DNA of 27,261 bases from Parcubacteria group bacterium GW2011_GWB1_42_6 (GCA_000997475.1 LCEC01000005.1:1-27261), one strand, 5' to 3'; positions 7,061 through 15,015 are shown, counted from the first letter of the stretch. The notes: generated by a model from the letters alone, not told the origin. Numbers and translations: made by a program.

Positions 7061-7075
7061 AAGGAGGTTACCACG
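7061..7075 (+). promoter_or_regulatory. Perfect Shine-Dalgarno placed before an ACG codon
   Basis: AAGGAGGTT at 7061-7069 is fully complementary to the 16S rRNA tail. Five nt after GGAGG is ACG (7073-7075), in frame with the ORF. The first in-frame ATG is 57 nt further on (7130) and has no Shine-Dalgarno. No ATG, GTG or TTG occurs at the expected spacing. Confidence 0.6.
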
Positions 7076-7441
7076 AGATTAAGGGCTTTTGAAGCGCCAA
7101 AGGGCACGCAGAATCCTTTCGCCGCCATAATGGGAAAAGTTTTGGAGTCCGTTGATTTGGTTCCGGGACCAGAAATGGTCACCTTGGAAGTAATCAAAAA
7201 TTTCAAGACCGGGGAGCCGATGTTCAAGCCGCAGTATCCCCTGCACGATAAATTCGCGTTTGGGAATCCTTCGGAAAGGTTTTTTAACCAGGTTGAAGGA
7301 AAAGAAAAAGAGCTGAAGGTTGGTCAAATGTGGCTGGCGAGAATTGAAAAAGCTCGTCCGTGTCTCAAGACCAACAAGAAGGGTTTGCGCGTAGTTCAAG
7401 CGGATGTCCTTCTTGACGAATCGCTTTCAGCGGAGGCATAG
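7073..7441 (+). CDS. Unknown small cytoplasmic protein with probable ACG start
   Basis: The family is not recognised. Read from ACG at 7073 the product is 122 aa, beginning (M)RLRAFEAPKGTQNPFAAIMG. Read from the ATG at 7130 it is 103 aa. It is soluble, with no signal peptide or membrane segment. Hydrophobic/polar alternation such as VGQMWLARIEKARPCL and GLRVVQADVLL suggests a small alpha/beta or beta-barrel fold. The strong promoter and ideal Shine-Dalgarno suggest high expression. The stop TAG overlaps the next gene's GTG by one base (TAGTG), so the two are one operon ending at the terminator at 7644-7673. The longer form is preferred because of the Shine-Dalgarno position. Confidence 0.7.
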   Translation, partial: TRLRAFEAPKGTQNPFAAIMGKVLESVDLVPGPEMVTLEVIKNFKTGEPMFKPQYPLHDKFAFGNPSERFFNQVEGKEKELKVGQMWLARIEKARPCLKTNKKGLRVVQADVLLDESLSAEA

Positions 7442-7623
7442 TGGAAAATCTTTCTATTCTTATCGCGATCGGGATCATGATTTGGGGATGCATGCGGGCG
7501 GTTAAAGGCGTTTCGCCCCGCGCGCATAGCATTCTCCAAAAACAGGGCAAAAAAGCTCTCCGCGCGTCCGGCAAGGGTGCGTGGAAAGCGGCAAAATCAA
7601 TCTTTCGGCGGATTGTTCCATAA
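7441..7623 (+). CDS. Small basic membrane-associated protein (60 aa, GTG start)
   Basis: The product has an N-terminal hydrophobic helix (LSILIAIGIMIWGCM, residues ~4-18). A strongly basic, probably helical tail follows (KQGKKALRASGKGAWKAAKSIFRRIVP). GGAGG lies 4 nt before the GTG, and the GTG shares one base with the TAG of the upstream gene. The form is that of a small single-pass membrane protein with a cationic cytoplasmic tail; small toxins and membrane modulators can look like this, but nothing specific supports either. No family is recognised. Confidence 0.7.
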   Translation: MENLSILIAIGIMIWGCMRAVKGVSPRAHSILQKQGKKALRASGKGAWKAAKSIFRRIVP

Positions 7624-7643
7624 TCTCGCCGGCAACAAAAACC

Positions 7644-7673
7644 GAAAGCAGGGTCAATCCCCTGCTTTTTTTC
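7644..7673 (+). terminator. Rho-independent terminator of the plus-strand operon
   Basis: The stem AAAGCAGGG/CCCTGCTTT with a short loop is followed by a TTTTTTT run, 20 nt after the stop of the 60-aa gene. Confidence 0.9.
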
Positions 7674-7686
7674 TTTCTGATATGTT

Positions 7687-7717
7687 GGGGGTAAAACCAC
7701 GATCGTGGAAACACCCC
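7687..7717. repeat. Extended palindrome with CCACGATCGTGG core (copy 1)
   Basis: The perfect 12-bp palindrome CCACGATCGTGG (7697-7708) is flanked by GGGGGTA on the left and ACCCC on the right, giving interrupted outer pairing. It lies between two convergent terminators. A second copy with the same core and flanks is at 27083-27112, again next to a gene 3' end. Confidence 0.75.
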
Positions 7718-7728
7718 TGCTATGAATT

Positions 7729-7761
7729 TAAAAGAGCGAAGAATTTTTCTCCGCTCTTTTT
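7729..7761 (-). terminator. Terminator at the end of operon B (works on both strands)
   Basis: The minus strand shows AAAGAGCG, a short interrupted loop, then CGCTCTTTT. It begins just after the stop of the coiled-coil gene at 7764. T/A runs on both sides allow bidirectional function. Confidence 0.75.
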
Positions 7762-7763
7762 GT

Positions 7764-8360
7764 TTACTCTTTTTTGATTTCTTTGGCCAGCAGCCAACCT
7801 TTGTATCCTTCGGGTTCGGCGGCGGATCTGACAATAACCGCGATTTGGAAATTATCAATCGCTGTCTTTTTTAAAGTATCGGAAAGCCAGCGTTCTACTC
7901 TATTAACGGCAAATTCGGTCATTTCCATTCCGCAAAAATCTTTCGGCTCTTCAACGAAATTGGTTATTTCTTTATAGCCGTTTGCCGCGAAAGCTTTGGC
8001 CAAACCTTCGGCTTTCACTCCTGCTGTTTCTTGGTTTGATATCTCAATCACTTGGACGTTGTTAAATCGCGCTTTTTCCAAAAACTTTGCGATCTGTTCT
8101 ATCTGCGCGTCGGCCGACGCGACCATTCTTCTTCCTTCGGCGATTCTTTCCTCGTTTTGGCGCCGAAATTCTTCCATTTGCTTTTCATTTTCCCGGCGCG
8201 CGACTTCCATTTCATGATCTTTTTCCTGCTTGAACGCGTTAAGCCGGGATTGAAGATTTTTTATGCTTCTGCCCCGTCTCCAATAGGAAGAAATCATCAC
8301 GAGCATAATTGCCAAAGACGCGAAGGCTAAAAAAATCAGTATCGCATCCAAATTAGTCAT
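7764..8360 (-). CDS. Membrane-anchored coiled-coil protein, unknown function
   Basis: This 198-aa protein has one N-terminal membrane helix (AILIFLAFASLAIMLVMISSYW, ~6-27). A highly charged coiled coil follows (~30-100, for example HEMEVARRENEKQMEEFRRQNEERIAEGRR). The ~95-residue C-terminal part has alternating helices and strands (NNVQVIEISN, FQIAVIVRSA). The orientation is likely N-out with the rest in the cytoplasm, given the positive residues after the helix. GAGAGG lies upstream of the ATG, a better ribosome site than its neighbours have. It is the last gene of operon B, 57 nt after the DUF916-like gene, so it may be expressed with the surface proteins. No family is recognised. Confidence 0.75.
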   Translation of the reverse strand: MTNLDAILIFLAFASLAIMLVMISSYWRRGRSIKNLQSRLNAFKQEKDHEMEVARRENEKQMEEFRRQNEERIAEGRRMVASADAQIEQIAKFLEKARFNNVQVIEISNQETAGVKAEGLAKAFAANGYKEITNFVEEPKDFCGMEMTEFAVNRVERWLSDTLKKTAIDNFQIAVIVRSAAEPEGYKGWLLAKEIKKE

Positions 8361-8417
8361 TTGCCGCCTCTCTTTCTATTTCTATGAAAAGAACATTTTT
8401 TCCGCTTGAGATTTTGA

Positions 8418-9401
8418 TTAAGTTGAGCCGGAATTTATATCTTTCACGATTTTCAATTTCGGCTTATAAGCTCGCTTGATTCTTTTTTTTGGTTTGGCGA
8501 AATTGAACCAAGTTTTTGTTTCAAAAGAATATATCTTTTGCCTGTATTTCATTGCCGCAATAACCGCGGCAACGAGCGCCGCCAGACCGATAATCACCGG
8601 CCAAGCGATCACGAGAAAAATGTTTGACGCCAGATCGTTTTGGGAACCGCCGGCCGAAGCCAACGCGACTTGCGCTTTGAAAATTCCGAAAAGCGATTTG
8701 CCGTTCCATTTCCAACTGAAAGTTTTTTCGCTTTGAGGAAAAACAAAAAGATTGTTCAATTTTTGCTTGGTGATGATTTTTCCGCGCCAATCCGCGATGG
8801 TCAGTTCTCCGTTAAGGGAAGCGTTGTAATTGGTTGAATTTCCGACTTTTAAAGCCAAACCGACCGGAAAAGAACCATTTATCTTGTTTGACGCTAATTC
8901 GATGATTCGCGGATTTATTTCTTTGGCCGATTCGGCTGAAGTTAAAATGTTGGCCAGAATCAGGACGCCGAAGCTGTTTTTAGGACCGACGTCTTTATCG
9001 CTGGCCGCTTCAAAAAGAATCGCGCCCAAATAACCTCCGGGTTCGGTTTGCGCCGGAATGCCGAGAGTGAAATCAACATCTTTTTTTTCTCCCGCCGCCA
9101 AATCCAAAGTTTGCGCCGAAGGTTTTAACCATTGGCAAACGCTTTGTTCATCGCTCCAAAAAAATTCCAAACCGCCCTGTTCTTTTTGGCGAAAATTTTT
9201 AGTGACAACTTTCATTTTTACGGATAATTCTCCCTGATTGAAAACAGCGAATTTTCCGCTTAAGGTTTCTCCGGCCAGCCCCGACATTTCCATTGAATCG
9301 GGCAAGGCGAGGAGGGGTTTGTTTTGCGCTTGGCAAAGCGCGGGAAAAATTATCAAAAAAAGTAAAAATAACGAGAATAAGCGCGGAGTTTTTTTAGGCA
9401 T
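8418..9401 (-). CDS. DUF916-like secreted Ig-fold protein with C-terminal membrane anchor
   Basis: The 327-aa product has a signal peptide (~1-25, FSLFLLFLIIFPALCQAQ). Two beta-sandwich regions follow; the first (~30-150, GLAGETLSGKFAVFNQGE then GEKKDVDFTLGIPAQTEPGGYLGAILF) closely resembles the DUF916 (WxL-interacting) domain. A membrane helix (~252-276, NIFLVIAWPVIIGLAALVAAVIAAM) precedes a ~50-residue strongly basic cytoplasmic tail. DUF916 proteins in Firmicutes sit in surface-complex operons with WxL proteins. Here the neighbour is a cohesin protein only 2 nt upstream, so a role in the same surface assembly is likely (inference). No WxL partner is seen. Confidence 0.8.
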   Translation of the reverse strand: MPKKTPRLFSLFLLFLIIFPALCQAQNKPLLALPDSMEMSGLAGETLSGKFAVFNQGELSVKMKVVTKNFRQKEQGGLEFFWSDEQSVCQWLKPSAQTLDLAAGEKKDVDFTLGIPAQTEPGGYLGAILFEAASDKDVGPKNSFGVLILANILTSAESAKEINPRIIELASNKINGSFPVGLALKVGNSTNYNASLNGELTIADWRGKIITKQKLNNLFVFPQSEKTFSWKWNGKSLFGIFKAQVALASAGGSQNDLASNIFLVIAWPVIIGLAALVAAVIAAMKYRQKIYSFETKTWFNFAKPKKRIKRAYKPKLKIVKDINSGST

Positions 9402-9403
9402 GA

Positions 9404-10246
9404 TTATAATTTTATTTCTTTTTCATTAATTGCCGCGGCGGCCGTTTCGCCGCTGACCGCCAAACTGTAAACAATGACGCCGGCGATGATTATAAGAGTC
9501 ATTATCATCCAAACGGCGTCAATTTTATTTTTTGCGTTTGAATTTTGAACGGCCAAAACGGATTGATTTCGCGATTCATCTTGGGTTTGGACGGTTTCCG
9601 CGCCGGGTTCTTGAGAAGGGTTTAAATTTGTTATCGATTGAGGATTGATTTTTTGGTTTGACAATGGCGATAAAGAAGGTTTTGGGGTTTTTATGGCTGC
9701 TTGGGCGGCGGCGGATGCTTGCGGAGGCGGACTCTGAACAATGGTTTGAGGCGACGGAGAAGGATAATTTTCTTTAAAGTCGAAATCGATGCTTGATGCC
9801 TGCCCGTCAAACAAATTTTGGCCGGCGCCCAATACCAAAGAATCGGCGCCGATTGAAATCGTTCCTTGGCCCGCTTTTTCAACCGTGAAATCTATGTAGC
9901 CGAAAGGGCCGGATTGATTGATTCCGCTGGGAATTCCGGCGCCAAAAGTAAAATCGCCGGTTTCATTGTTAAAATCATTTCCCGGAGCGGAAATCGTGAA
10001 ATTGGTGTTTTTGTAAAAACTTTGGATTTTTAAGAATTGAGCCGGATATTTGAGATTCACTCTCACGGTATCCGCGTTTTGTCCGTTTGGGTCCAGAAAA
10101 ATTACCAGTTTTAATTTTTCTCCCACTTTATATTCGGTTCCGCCCGAAATCAGGGAAAGCGAAGCGCCCGAAGCCCTGGAATTTCGCGCCATGACGGGCA
10201 AAAAAACCAGGGTGATCGCGAGCAAAAATAAAATTTTGTTTTTCAT
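9404..10246 (-). CDS. Membrane-anchored cohesin-domain protein (operon B)
   Basis: The 280-aa product starts MKNKILFLLAITLVFLP, a clean signal peptide, at 10246. An ATG 24 nt upstream (10270) would overlap the dockerin gene and is less likely. Residues ~25-150 form a cohesin domain: YKVGEKLKLVIFLDPNG, RVNLKYPAQFLKIQSF, FGYIDFTVEKAGQGTISI. A long Pro/Ser/Gln linker (SPSPQTIVQSPPPQ) follows, then a C-terminal membrane helix (VWMIMTLIIIAGVIVYSLAV) and a short tail. Cohesins bind dockerins through calcium-stabilised contacts. The anchor means the cohesin is displayed on the outside of the cell, and the dockerin protein encoded 5 nt upstream is the obvious partner. Confidence 0.87.
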   Translation of the reverse strand: MKNKILFLLAITLVFLPVMARNSRASGASLSLISGGTEYKVGEKLKLVIFLDPNGQNADTVRVNLKYPAQFLKIQSFYKNTNFTISAPGNDFNNETGDFTFGAGIPSGINQSGPFGYIDFTVEKAGQGTISIGADSLVLGAGQNLFDGQASSIDFDFKENYPSPSPQTIVQSPPPQASAAAQAAIKTPKPSLSPLSNQKINPQSITNLNPSQEPGAETVQTQDESRNQSVLAVQNSNAKNKIDAVWMIMTLIIIAGVIVYSLAVSGETAAAAINEKEIKL

Positions 10247-10251
10247 GGTTT

Positions 10252-13176
10252 TTATTTTGAAATATTCCAATTGGCGATTAAGAGCGAGAAATCGTAATCG
10301 TCAACTTTGTTATCCTTGTTGATATCGGCTGATTTGTTGGTGAATCTTTTTCCCCAATTTGAAATCAGAATTGAAAAATCATAATCGTCAACTTTGCCGT
10401 TTTGATTTAAATCTCCTTTTATGAAATTCAGCGGCGAGGCCGATGCTCCGCTTGAACCGGTTCCGGATTCGCCGGAATATCGGGAAGAATCGTATGAAGA
10501 GGAATTTGAAGATTGGCCGGAGGAAAGATTGTTGCTTGGAGACGGATTTCCGCTTTGTTCCGGGCTTTGGCTTGGGGCCGGAGTCGGAGACGGAGTTGCC
10601 GATTCGTTATTTTGGTTTTGATTTTCTTCGTTCTCCCCGGGAATACTCAAGTCGTTTCGCAGATCGCCAAGCGTCAAAACATTTTCATTGTTTTCGTTGT
10701 ATAACCGGAGGAAAGTTGACGCCCAATCCGTATCCACCACTCCCGCGCCGGTGTTGTAATCGGAAGAATTTAAGCCGGTTATTTTTTCAACATAAAGATT
10801 GTTTTGAGTGTCGGAATCATTGTCATTTGAAATATCGGTTTGATCGGTTTGGGCGCTCGAAGCGTTGTTTTGGCTGTCTTGGCCGGTGATTGAGTTTGAC
10901 GGGGTTGAAGAAGAATTATTGCCCGTTTGGCCGATCGCGGTTTGATTGGCGTTGGATTGATTGCCGATTGAACTTGAAGTGTCGGACTGGCCGGTGGTCA
11001 CTATTCCGGAGCCGGTATTATAACTGGCTGAATTTTGTCCGCTCAAAGAAGCGGCGCCGGTATTGTTGATTGTTTGGCTGTTATTATTGTTTTGAATATC
11101 GGTTTGGTTTGAATTGTCGGAGCTCGCGTTATTTTGAGATGAAGCTCCGGCAGTTGAGTTGGAAGAATTGTTATTATAATCCGATTGTCCGTTAAAAGCG
11201 GCTTGATTTTCATCCTCATTTCCAAAAATCAGATTTCCCGTCCAATCGCCAAAAACATTAACCACGGCAATCAAACAATCGGCGGCCGTGATATTGGAAT
11301 TGGCGAAATTAATGACATTGGTGGCGGCTTTGATATTTCCTGTTTCAACATAACCGTGGCCGGTGTTATATTGGACTTCATTTTCTCCGCTGATTGCTTC
11401 CAGTTTTATGTCGTTGGAAATATCCGATTCGTTTGAATTTTGCAAGTCGGTTGAATGATTTATTCGGACGCCGGCGCCGTTGTTTGACTCCGCTCCGGTG
11501 GAACTGTTAATTGCTTCAATTCCGCTTTGAGCCGAAGAAAAAATGGAAGTATTGGCCGAAGATTTCGTTTCCATATCGAGCGGAGAGCCGATGGTTGTTC
11601 CCTGCCACGAGCCGAATTTATTAATGACAATCATCCACCAAGGCTTGCCTGTTATATTCAGATTGGCCGCGTTGAGTTCATTGGTTTCGGCTTGGGCATA
11701 GCCGAATTTCACCACTCCAGAATTAGCGTTATAAGAAGTTTTATTTTCTCCCGTGCCGGTTTTAATGTTTATTTTATTTTCTATTTTGGCGTCGTTGAAA
11801 TTTTCGATCGCGACGGAAGTGGACGCGGTTTGGGAAGTTTCGTTTGTCGATTCATATCCGGTTTGGTTGTTGGCGTCCAAAACTTCGCTCGAAGAAGTTG
11901 AAGTCTGGGCCGCTTTGAGCTTTGGCAGAATCAAATTTCCCTGCCAGTTGCCGAAAACATTGAATGATTTGAGCCAAAAATTTGAAGCGGTGATATTGGT
12001 ATTGAGAAAATTAACCGCATTGATCGCCGATCGGATATCTCCGGAAACCACGGAACCCGTGCCAGTGTTGGCGTTTGATTTGTTTCGTCCGCTGATAACT
12101 TGAGCGGAAATTTCATTATTCAATTTTCCTTCGTTTTGATTGCGAATGACTAACTCGTCATTGACAATGATTGCCGCCTGATTTCGGGAATTAAATCCGG
12201 TTTGCTTGTTGGCGGCTTGCAAAATCAGCGAAGAAAGCCGGCTGGAAACGGCTGTTTCCCGGCCCAAATCGACATTGCCGGCAAAATTGCCGTAGATATT
12301 TTGCCAATCGGCGTAGAACTTTTGGTTGCCGGTTATATTGGTATTGGCGATGGTGAAAAAATTGGCGCCCAAATTCGCGTTTCCCGAAAGAATGATTCCG
12401 TGGTTCGTGTTGAAACTCGCCGAATTGTTTCCGGAATTGACGAAAGCTTCAAGTCTGTTGAGGGTGTTGGCGCTGTTGATATTTTTGACCGTGAGTTTTT
12501 CATTCAAATTAACGGATGATTCATTGTTAGAAAGCGCTCCGGTCTGCGAGTTTCGCGCTTGCGCGTTTGCTTCTTCCCCGGGATAAATAATCGTGTTATT
12601 GAAATTAAGAGAGTTTATTATTTCTCCTTTGCCGTTGGCGTCGCGGGTGGTGATCACTCCCGAGCCGGTATTATAATCGGTTAAATTGGAACCCGTTTCG
12701 GCTTTGATTTGCGAATAATTTATGGCGAGAGCGCTGTTTTGGTTGGCGATATTCGTTTCGTTCGATTCATTCGTTTGGGCCGAATTTTCAGAATTATATC
12801 CGGTTATTTGATTGTTCGCGGATTCGGCCTGCGAAGGAGTCGTGGAAGAAACAGCCGGAGTCGAGGAAGCATTTTCTTGCGCCAATCGCGAAATTAAAAT
12901 TTCATCCGCTAAATCCGAAGAAGTGGAATTTGTTTTATTTTGAACAGCGGATAAGTCAATCAGTAAAATAAAATCTTCCGAATCCGCCGGAGCGGCGGTT
13001 GATGCGGTTTCGCCCGAAATTTCCTGCGCCTGGAACGGCGAAGAGGCGGATTCTTTGATGATATTTTCTTCTTGAATCGGCTGTTCTTGCGCGTTGAGCG
13101 GAGCGCCAAAATTAAAGAAAAGAAAATTCAGAACCAGCAGCAAAGAAATTATTTTTTTGATTGATTGTTTTTTCAT
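10252..13176 (-). CDS. Secreted Asn/Ser/Thr-rich repeat protein with C-terminal dockerin
   Basis: The 974-aa product has a signal peptide (~1-30). Most of the protein (~120-820) is made of ~100-residue repeats marked by YNTGSGVV-like segments (seven seen) and four (V/K)FG(N/D/S)W(Q/T)G-like segments. The composition (Asn, Ser, Thr, Gln) and regular spacing suggest a beta-solenoid or fibre. A Pro/Ser linker (~850-915) precedes a two-loop dockerin: loop 1 D922-D933 (DLNQNGKVDDYD), loop 2 D951-D962 (DINKDNKVDDYD). Both have the full set of calcium ligands. Positions 10-11 are Asp-Tyr in both loops. There is no membrane anchor, so it should depend on a cohesin for cell attachment. It is the second gene of operon B. 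Confidence 0.88.
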   Translation of the reverse strand: MKKQSIKKIISLLLVLNFLFFNFGAPLNAQEQPIQEENIIKESASSPFQAQEISGETASTAAPADSEDFILLIDLSAVQNKTNSTSSDLADEILISRLAQENASSTPAVSSTTPSQAESANNQITGYNSENSAQTNESNETNIANQNSALAINYSQIKAETGSNLTDYNTGSGVITTRDANGKGEIINSLNFNNTIIYPGEEANAQARNSQTGALSNNESSVNLNEKLTVKNINSANTLNRLEAFVNSGNNSASFNTNHGIILSGNANLGANFFTIANTNITGNQKFYADWQNIYGNFAGNVDLGRETAVSSRLSSLILQAANKQTGFNSRNQAAIIVNDELVIRNQNEGKLNNEISAQVISGRNKSNANTGTGSVVSGDIRSAINAVNFLNTNITASNFWLKSFNVFGNWQGNLILPKLKAAQTSTSSSEVLDANNQTGYESTNETSQTASTSVAIENFNDAKIENKINIKTGTGENKTSYNANSGVVKFGYAQAETNELNAANLNITGKPWWMIVINKFGSWQGTTIGSPLDMETKSSANTSIFSSAQSGIEAINSSTGAESNNGAGVRINHSTDLQNSNESDISNDIKLEAISGENEVQYNTGHGYVETGNIKAATNVINFANSNITAADCLIAVVNVFGDWTGNLIFGNEDENQAAFNGQSDYNNNSSNSTAGASSQNNASSDNSNQTDIQNNNNSQTINNTGAASLSGQNSASYNTGSGIVTTGQSDTSSSIGNQSNANQTAIGQTGNNSSSTPSNSITGQDSQNNASSAQTDQTDISNDNDSDTQNNLYVEKITGLNSSDYNTGAGVVDTDWASTFLRLYNENNENVLTLGDLRNDLSIPGENEENQNQNNESATPSPTPAPSQSPEQSGNPSPSNNLSSGQSSNSSSYDSSRYSGESGTGSSGASASPLNFIKGDLNQNGKVDDYDFSILISNWGKRFTNKSADINKDNKVDDYDFSLLIANWNISK

Positions 13177-13201
13177 TTTTTTATTTTTATGAATTTGATT
13201 G

Positions 13202-13273
13202 ATCCGCCAGTGCGAAAATCATGATTTTCGCACTGGCGGATTCCCGAGAACGCGATAGGACTCGGGAATCCGC
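13202..13273. repeat. Two overlapping inverted repeats between repeat-protein genes
   Basis: Positions 13202-13241 are a perfect 40-bp palindrome (20-bp arms, no spacer; arm ATCCGCCAGTGCGAAAATCA). Positions 13236-13248 (GCGGATTCCCGAG) pair exactly with 13261-13273 across a 12-nt loop. The two share GCGGAT at 13236-13241, so the hairpins exclude each other. There is no T-run, so this is not a plain terminator. It lies in the 141-nt gap inside operon B. Confidence 0.8.
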
Positions 13274-13317
13274 GCGAAAGAACTAAAAAGAACGAATCGC
13301 GAAAAAAGAACTGAAAA

Positions 13318-15000
13318 TTATTCAACCTTTACCACATTCTTGTTGGATTGGTTGGTAATAATCAAAGACGCGCCCGAATCAGCTCCGTTGTCTTGGGTTG
13401 CGGCGCGCGAATAATCCGATGAATTATTGCCCGTATTTGAAGCTACAACTACGTAATTTGAAACTTCGGCAAAATTCTTATTAACCGCCTCAATTGAATT
13501 TTTAACCTCCGTTTGGGAATTGTTTTCGGATTTGGCGCCGGTCATTGTGTTTGCCGCGGAGACATCGCCTCCGAGATCGACGCTGATTTCCGTTTCATTC
13601 ATATTGAGTTGGTTTGTGATTTGAACGCTTGAAGTCGCGTCGCCCGAAGATGAATTTCCGTCGTAGCAGCCGCGGCATCCTTTATTTTTGCCGTTTTTGT
13701 CTTCGCCCGAGTTGGCCGAGTTTTTCACATAATTGTGTATTTCGGCGAAATTTTCATTTTTGACTTCAATTTCGTTTTTTACCTCGACTTCGGCGTTATT
13801 GTAGGACTCGCAGCCGGTTTGGGTGTTGGAAGCGATTATATCGCCGCCAAAATCCGCGCTAATCGCGGTTTTATTGGAATTGGCGTAATTATTTATTTCG
13901 GTTTCGGCCGAAGCATCGCCGGCTGATTGCGAATTGCCGCTCCAGGATTTGCGGCCTGAATCGCTGTTTCCCGAATTGGCTTCATTTTTAACTTCGTTGG
14001 TTATGAAAGCCATGTTATAATTTTCAACATCGATTTCATTTTCCAATTCAGCTTCGGCGATATTGGAAGAGCCGTAACCCGTGTTGGCGTTATAGGCGGC
14101 AACCATAGCCGGTTCAAAATCAATTTCGATATTTGTTTCGTTTGAATTGGCCATATTTGTCACTTCAACATTGCTTTGGGCGTCGCCGGCGGATTCATCG
14201 GGAGTTGAAGTCGCGGTTGGCGAATGAGAGGGGCAGGTTGTCGGACAGGGAGAATTTGTGGGGCAAGGACATTGCTTTTGGCAGGAATAAGACGAATAAT
14301 GAGAACCGCAATTTTTATTTTCGCCGGTTTTGGCCGAGGCTTCTATTTTATTGGCAATATCGGCGAAATTGTAATTTTCAACATCGATTTCATTTTCCAA
14401 TTCGGCTTCGGCTTTGTTCTTGGAATGAGCTCCGGTATTGGAATTGGAAGCCAAAACCGCTCCATTGAGAGAAGACGCGATATCCGTCATATTGGCATTG
14501 GCTGAATTTTTGACGGAAACATCAACTTTCGCCGCGCCGGCGGAGCTGCCGCCGCCTTTGTTTTTGCCGCCGGAAGCTTTAAGTTTTAAAAGATTCATAA
14601 TCCAGGCCAGATTTGAATTTTCAACATCGATTTCATTTTCCAATTCGGCTTCGGCTTTGTTGCAGGATTTGCAGCCGGTGTTGGAATTGGAAGCGCTTGC
14701 GGCGCCTTCCGCCGCCATATCGGCGTCGTAATTTACTTCGGTGAAGTTAAGCTCATTTTGAAGCTGGCCGGCGATGGAAGCTCGGTCGTTTGAACCGGCA
14801 TTGACTGCGCCAAGCATCTCGTTATAAACCATCTCTTGATTGAAGCTGTCGCTTTGGAATTTATTGCCGATCTTTTCCGTTTGGCTGCCGCTTGACGCGT
14901 AGCCGGTTTGAGTTGCCGCGGCCGCGAGAGCGAATGGGCTCATAGAAAACACAGCCGCGAGGGAAAGAACTAAGAAAGAATATATTTTTTTTCTGTTCAT
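13318..15000 (-). CDS. Secreted Asn/Ala/Glu-rich tandem-repeat protein, first gene of operon B
   Basis: The 560-aa product has a signal peptide (~1-27, ending ALAAAAT). The rest consists of five long units, each with SNTGxxSxNxAEAELENEIDVEN followed by a variable stretch and VxxxNxANxNxTxI. The core motif recurs at residues ~115, 196, 314, 403 and 495. A Cys/Pro-rich insert (CQKQCPCPTNSPCPTTC, ~240-258) interrupts unit 2, and a GCRGC motif sits near 445. No dockerin, sortase signal or membrane anchor is present. The alternating Asn/Thr/Glu strand pattern suggests a beta-solenoid or amyloid-like fibre; this is an inference. It shares Asn-Thr-Gly signatures with the 974-aa neighbour. No family is recognised. 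Confidence 0.82.
   Translation of the reverse strand: MNRKKIYSFLVLSLAAVFSMSPFALAAAATQTGYASSGSQTEKIGNKFQSDSFNQEMVYNEMLGAVNAGSNDRASIAGQLQNELNFTEVNYDADMAAEGAASASNSNTGCKSCNKAEAELENEIDVENSNLAWIMNLLKLKASGGKNKGGGSSAGAAKVDVSVKNSANANMTDIASSLNGAVLASNSNTGAHSKNKAEAELENEIDVENYNFADIANKIEASAKTGENKNCGSHYSSYSCQKQCPCPTNSPCPTTCPSHSPTATSTPDESAGDAQSNVEVTNMANSNETNIEIDFEPAMVAAYNANTGYGSSNIAEAELENEIDVENYNMAFITNEVKNEANSGNSDSGRKSWSGNSQSAGDASAETEINNYANSNKTAISADFGGDIIASNTQTGCESYNNAEVEVKNEIEVKNENFAEIHNYVKNSANSGEDKNGKNKGCRGCYDGNSSSGDATSSVQITNQLNMNETEISVDLGGDVSAANTMTGAKSENNSQTEVKNSIEAVNKNFAEVSNYVVVASNTGNNSSDYSRAATQDNGADSGASLIITNQSNKNVVKVE
14020..14655. repeat. Three near-identical 39-bp direct repeats inside the 560-aa gene
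   Basis: A 39-bp segment coding ENEIDVEN and flanking residues occurs at 14020-14058, 14374-14412 and 14617-14655. One position differs between copies. Spacing is 354 and 243 bp. Units four and five of the protein are diverged at DNA level. Such identity favours recombination that changes unit number. Confidence 0.8.
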
Positions 15001-15015
15001 GGTTTTATTTTTAAT

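Noticed and set aside
9404..10270. Start of the operon B cohesin gene at 10270
   Set aside because: It adds eight residues (MEYFKIKT) before the signal peptide and overlaps the dockerin gene end. The Met at 10246 gives a standard signal peptide.
14020..14655. Regularly spaced repeats that might suggest a CRISPR array
   Set aside because: The repeats are in frame within a protein gene, spacing is uneven (243 and 354 bp) and the spacers encode the same protein pattern.
10252..15000. Asn-rich, low-complexity genes as possible non-coding or pseudogene sequence
   Set aside because: Long uninterrupted frames with signal peptides, periodic motifs and, in one, an intact dockerin show they are real genes.
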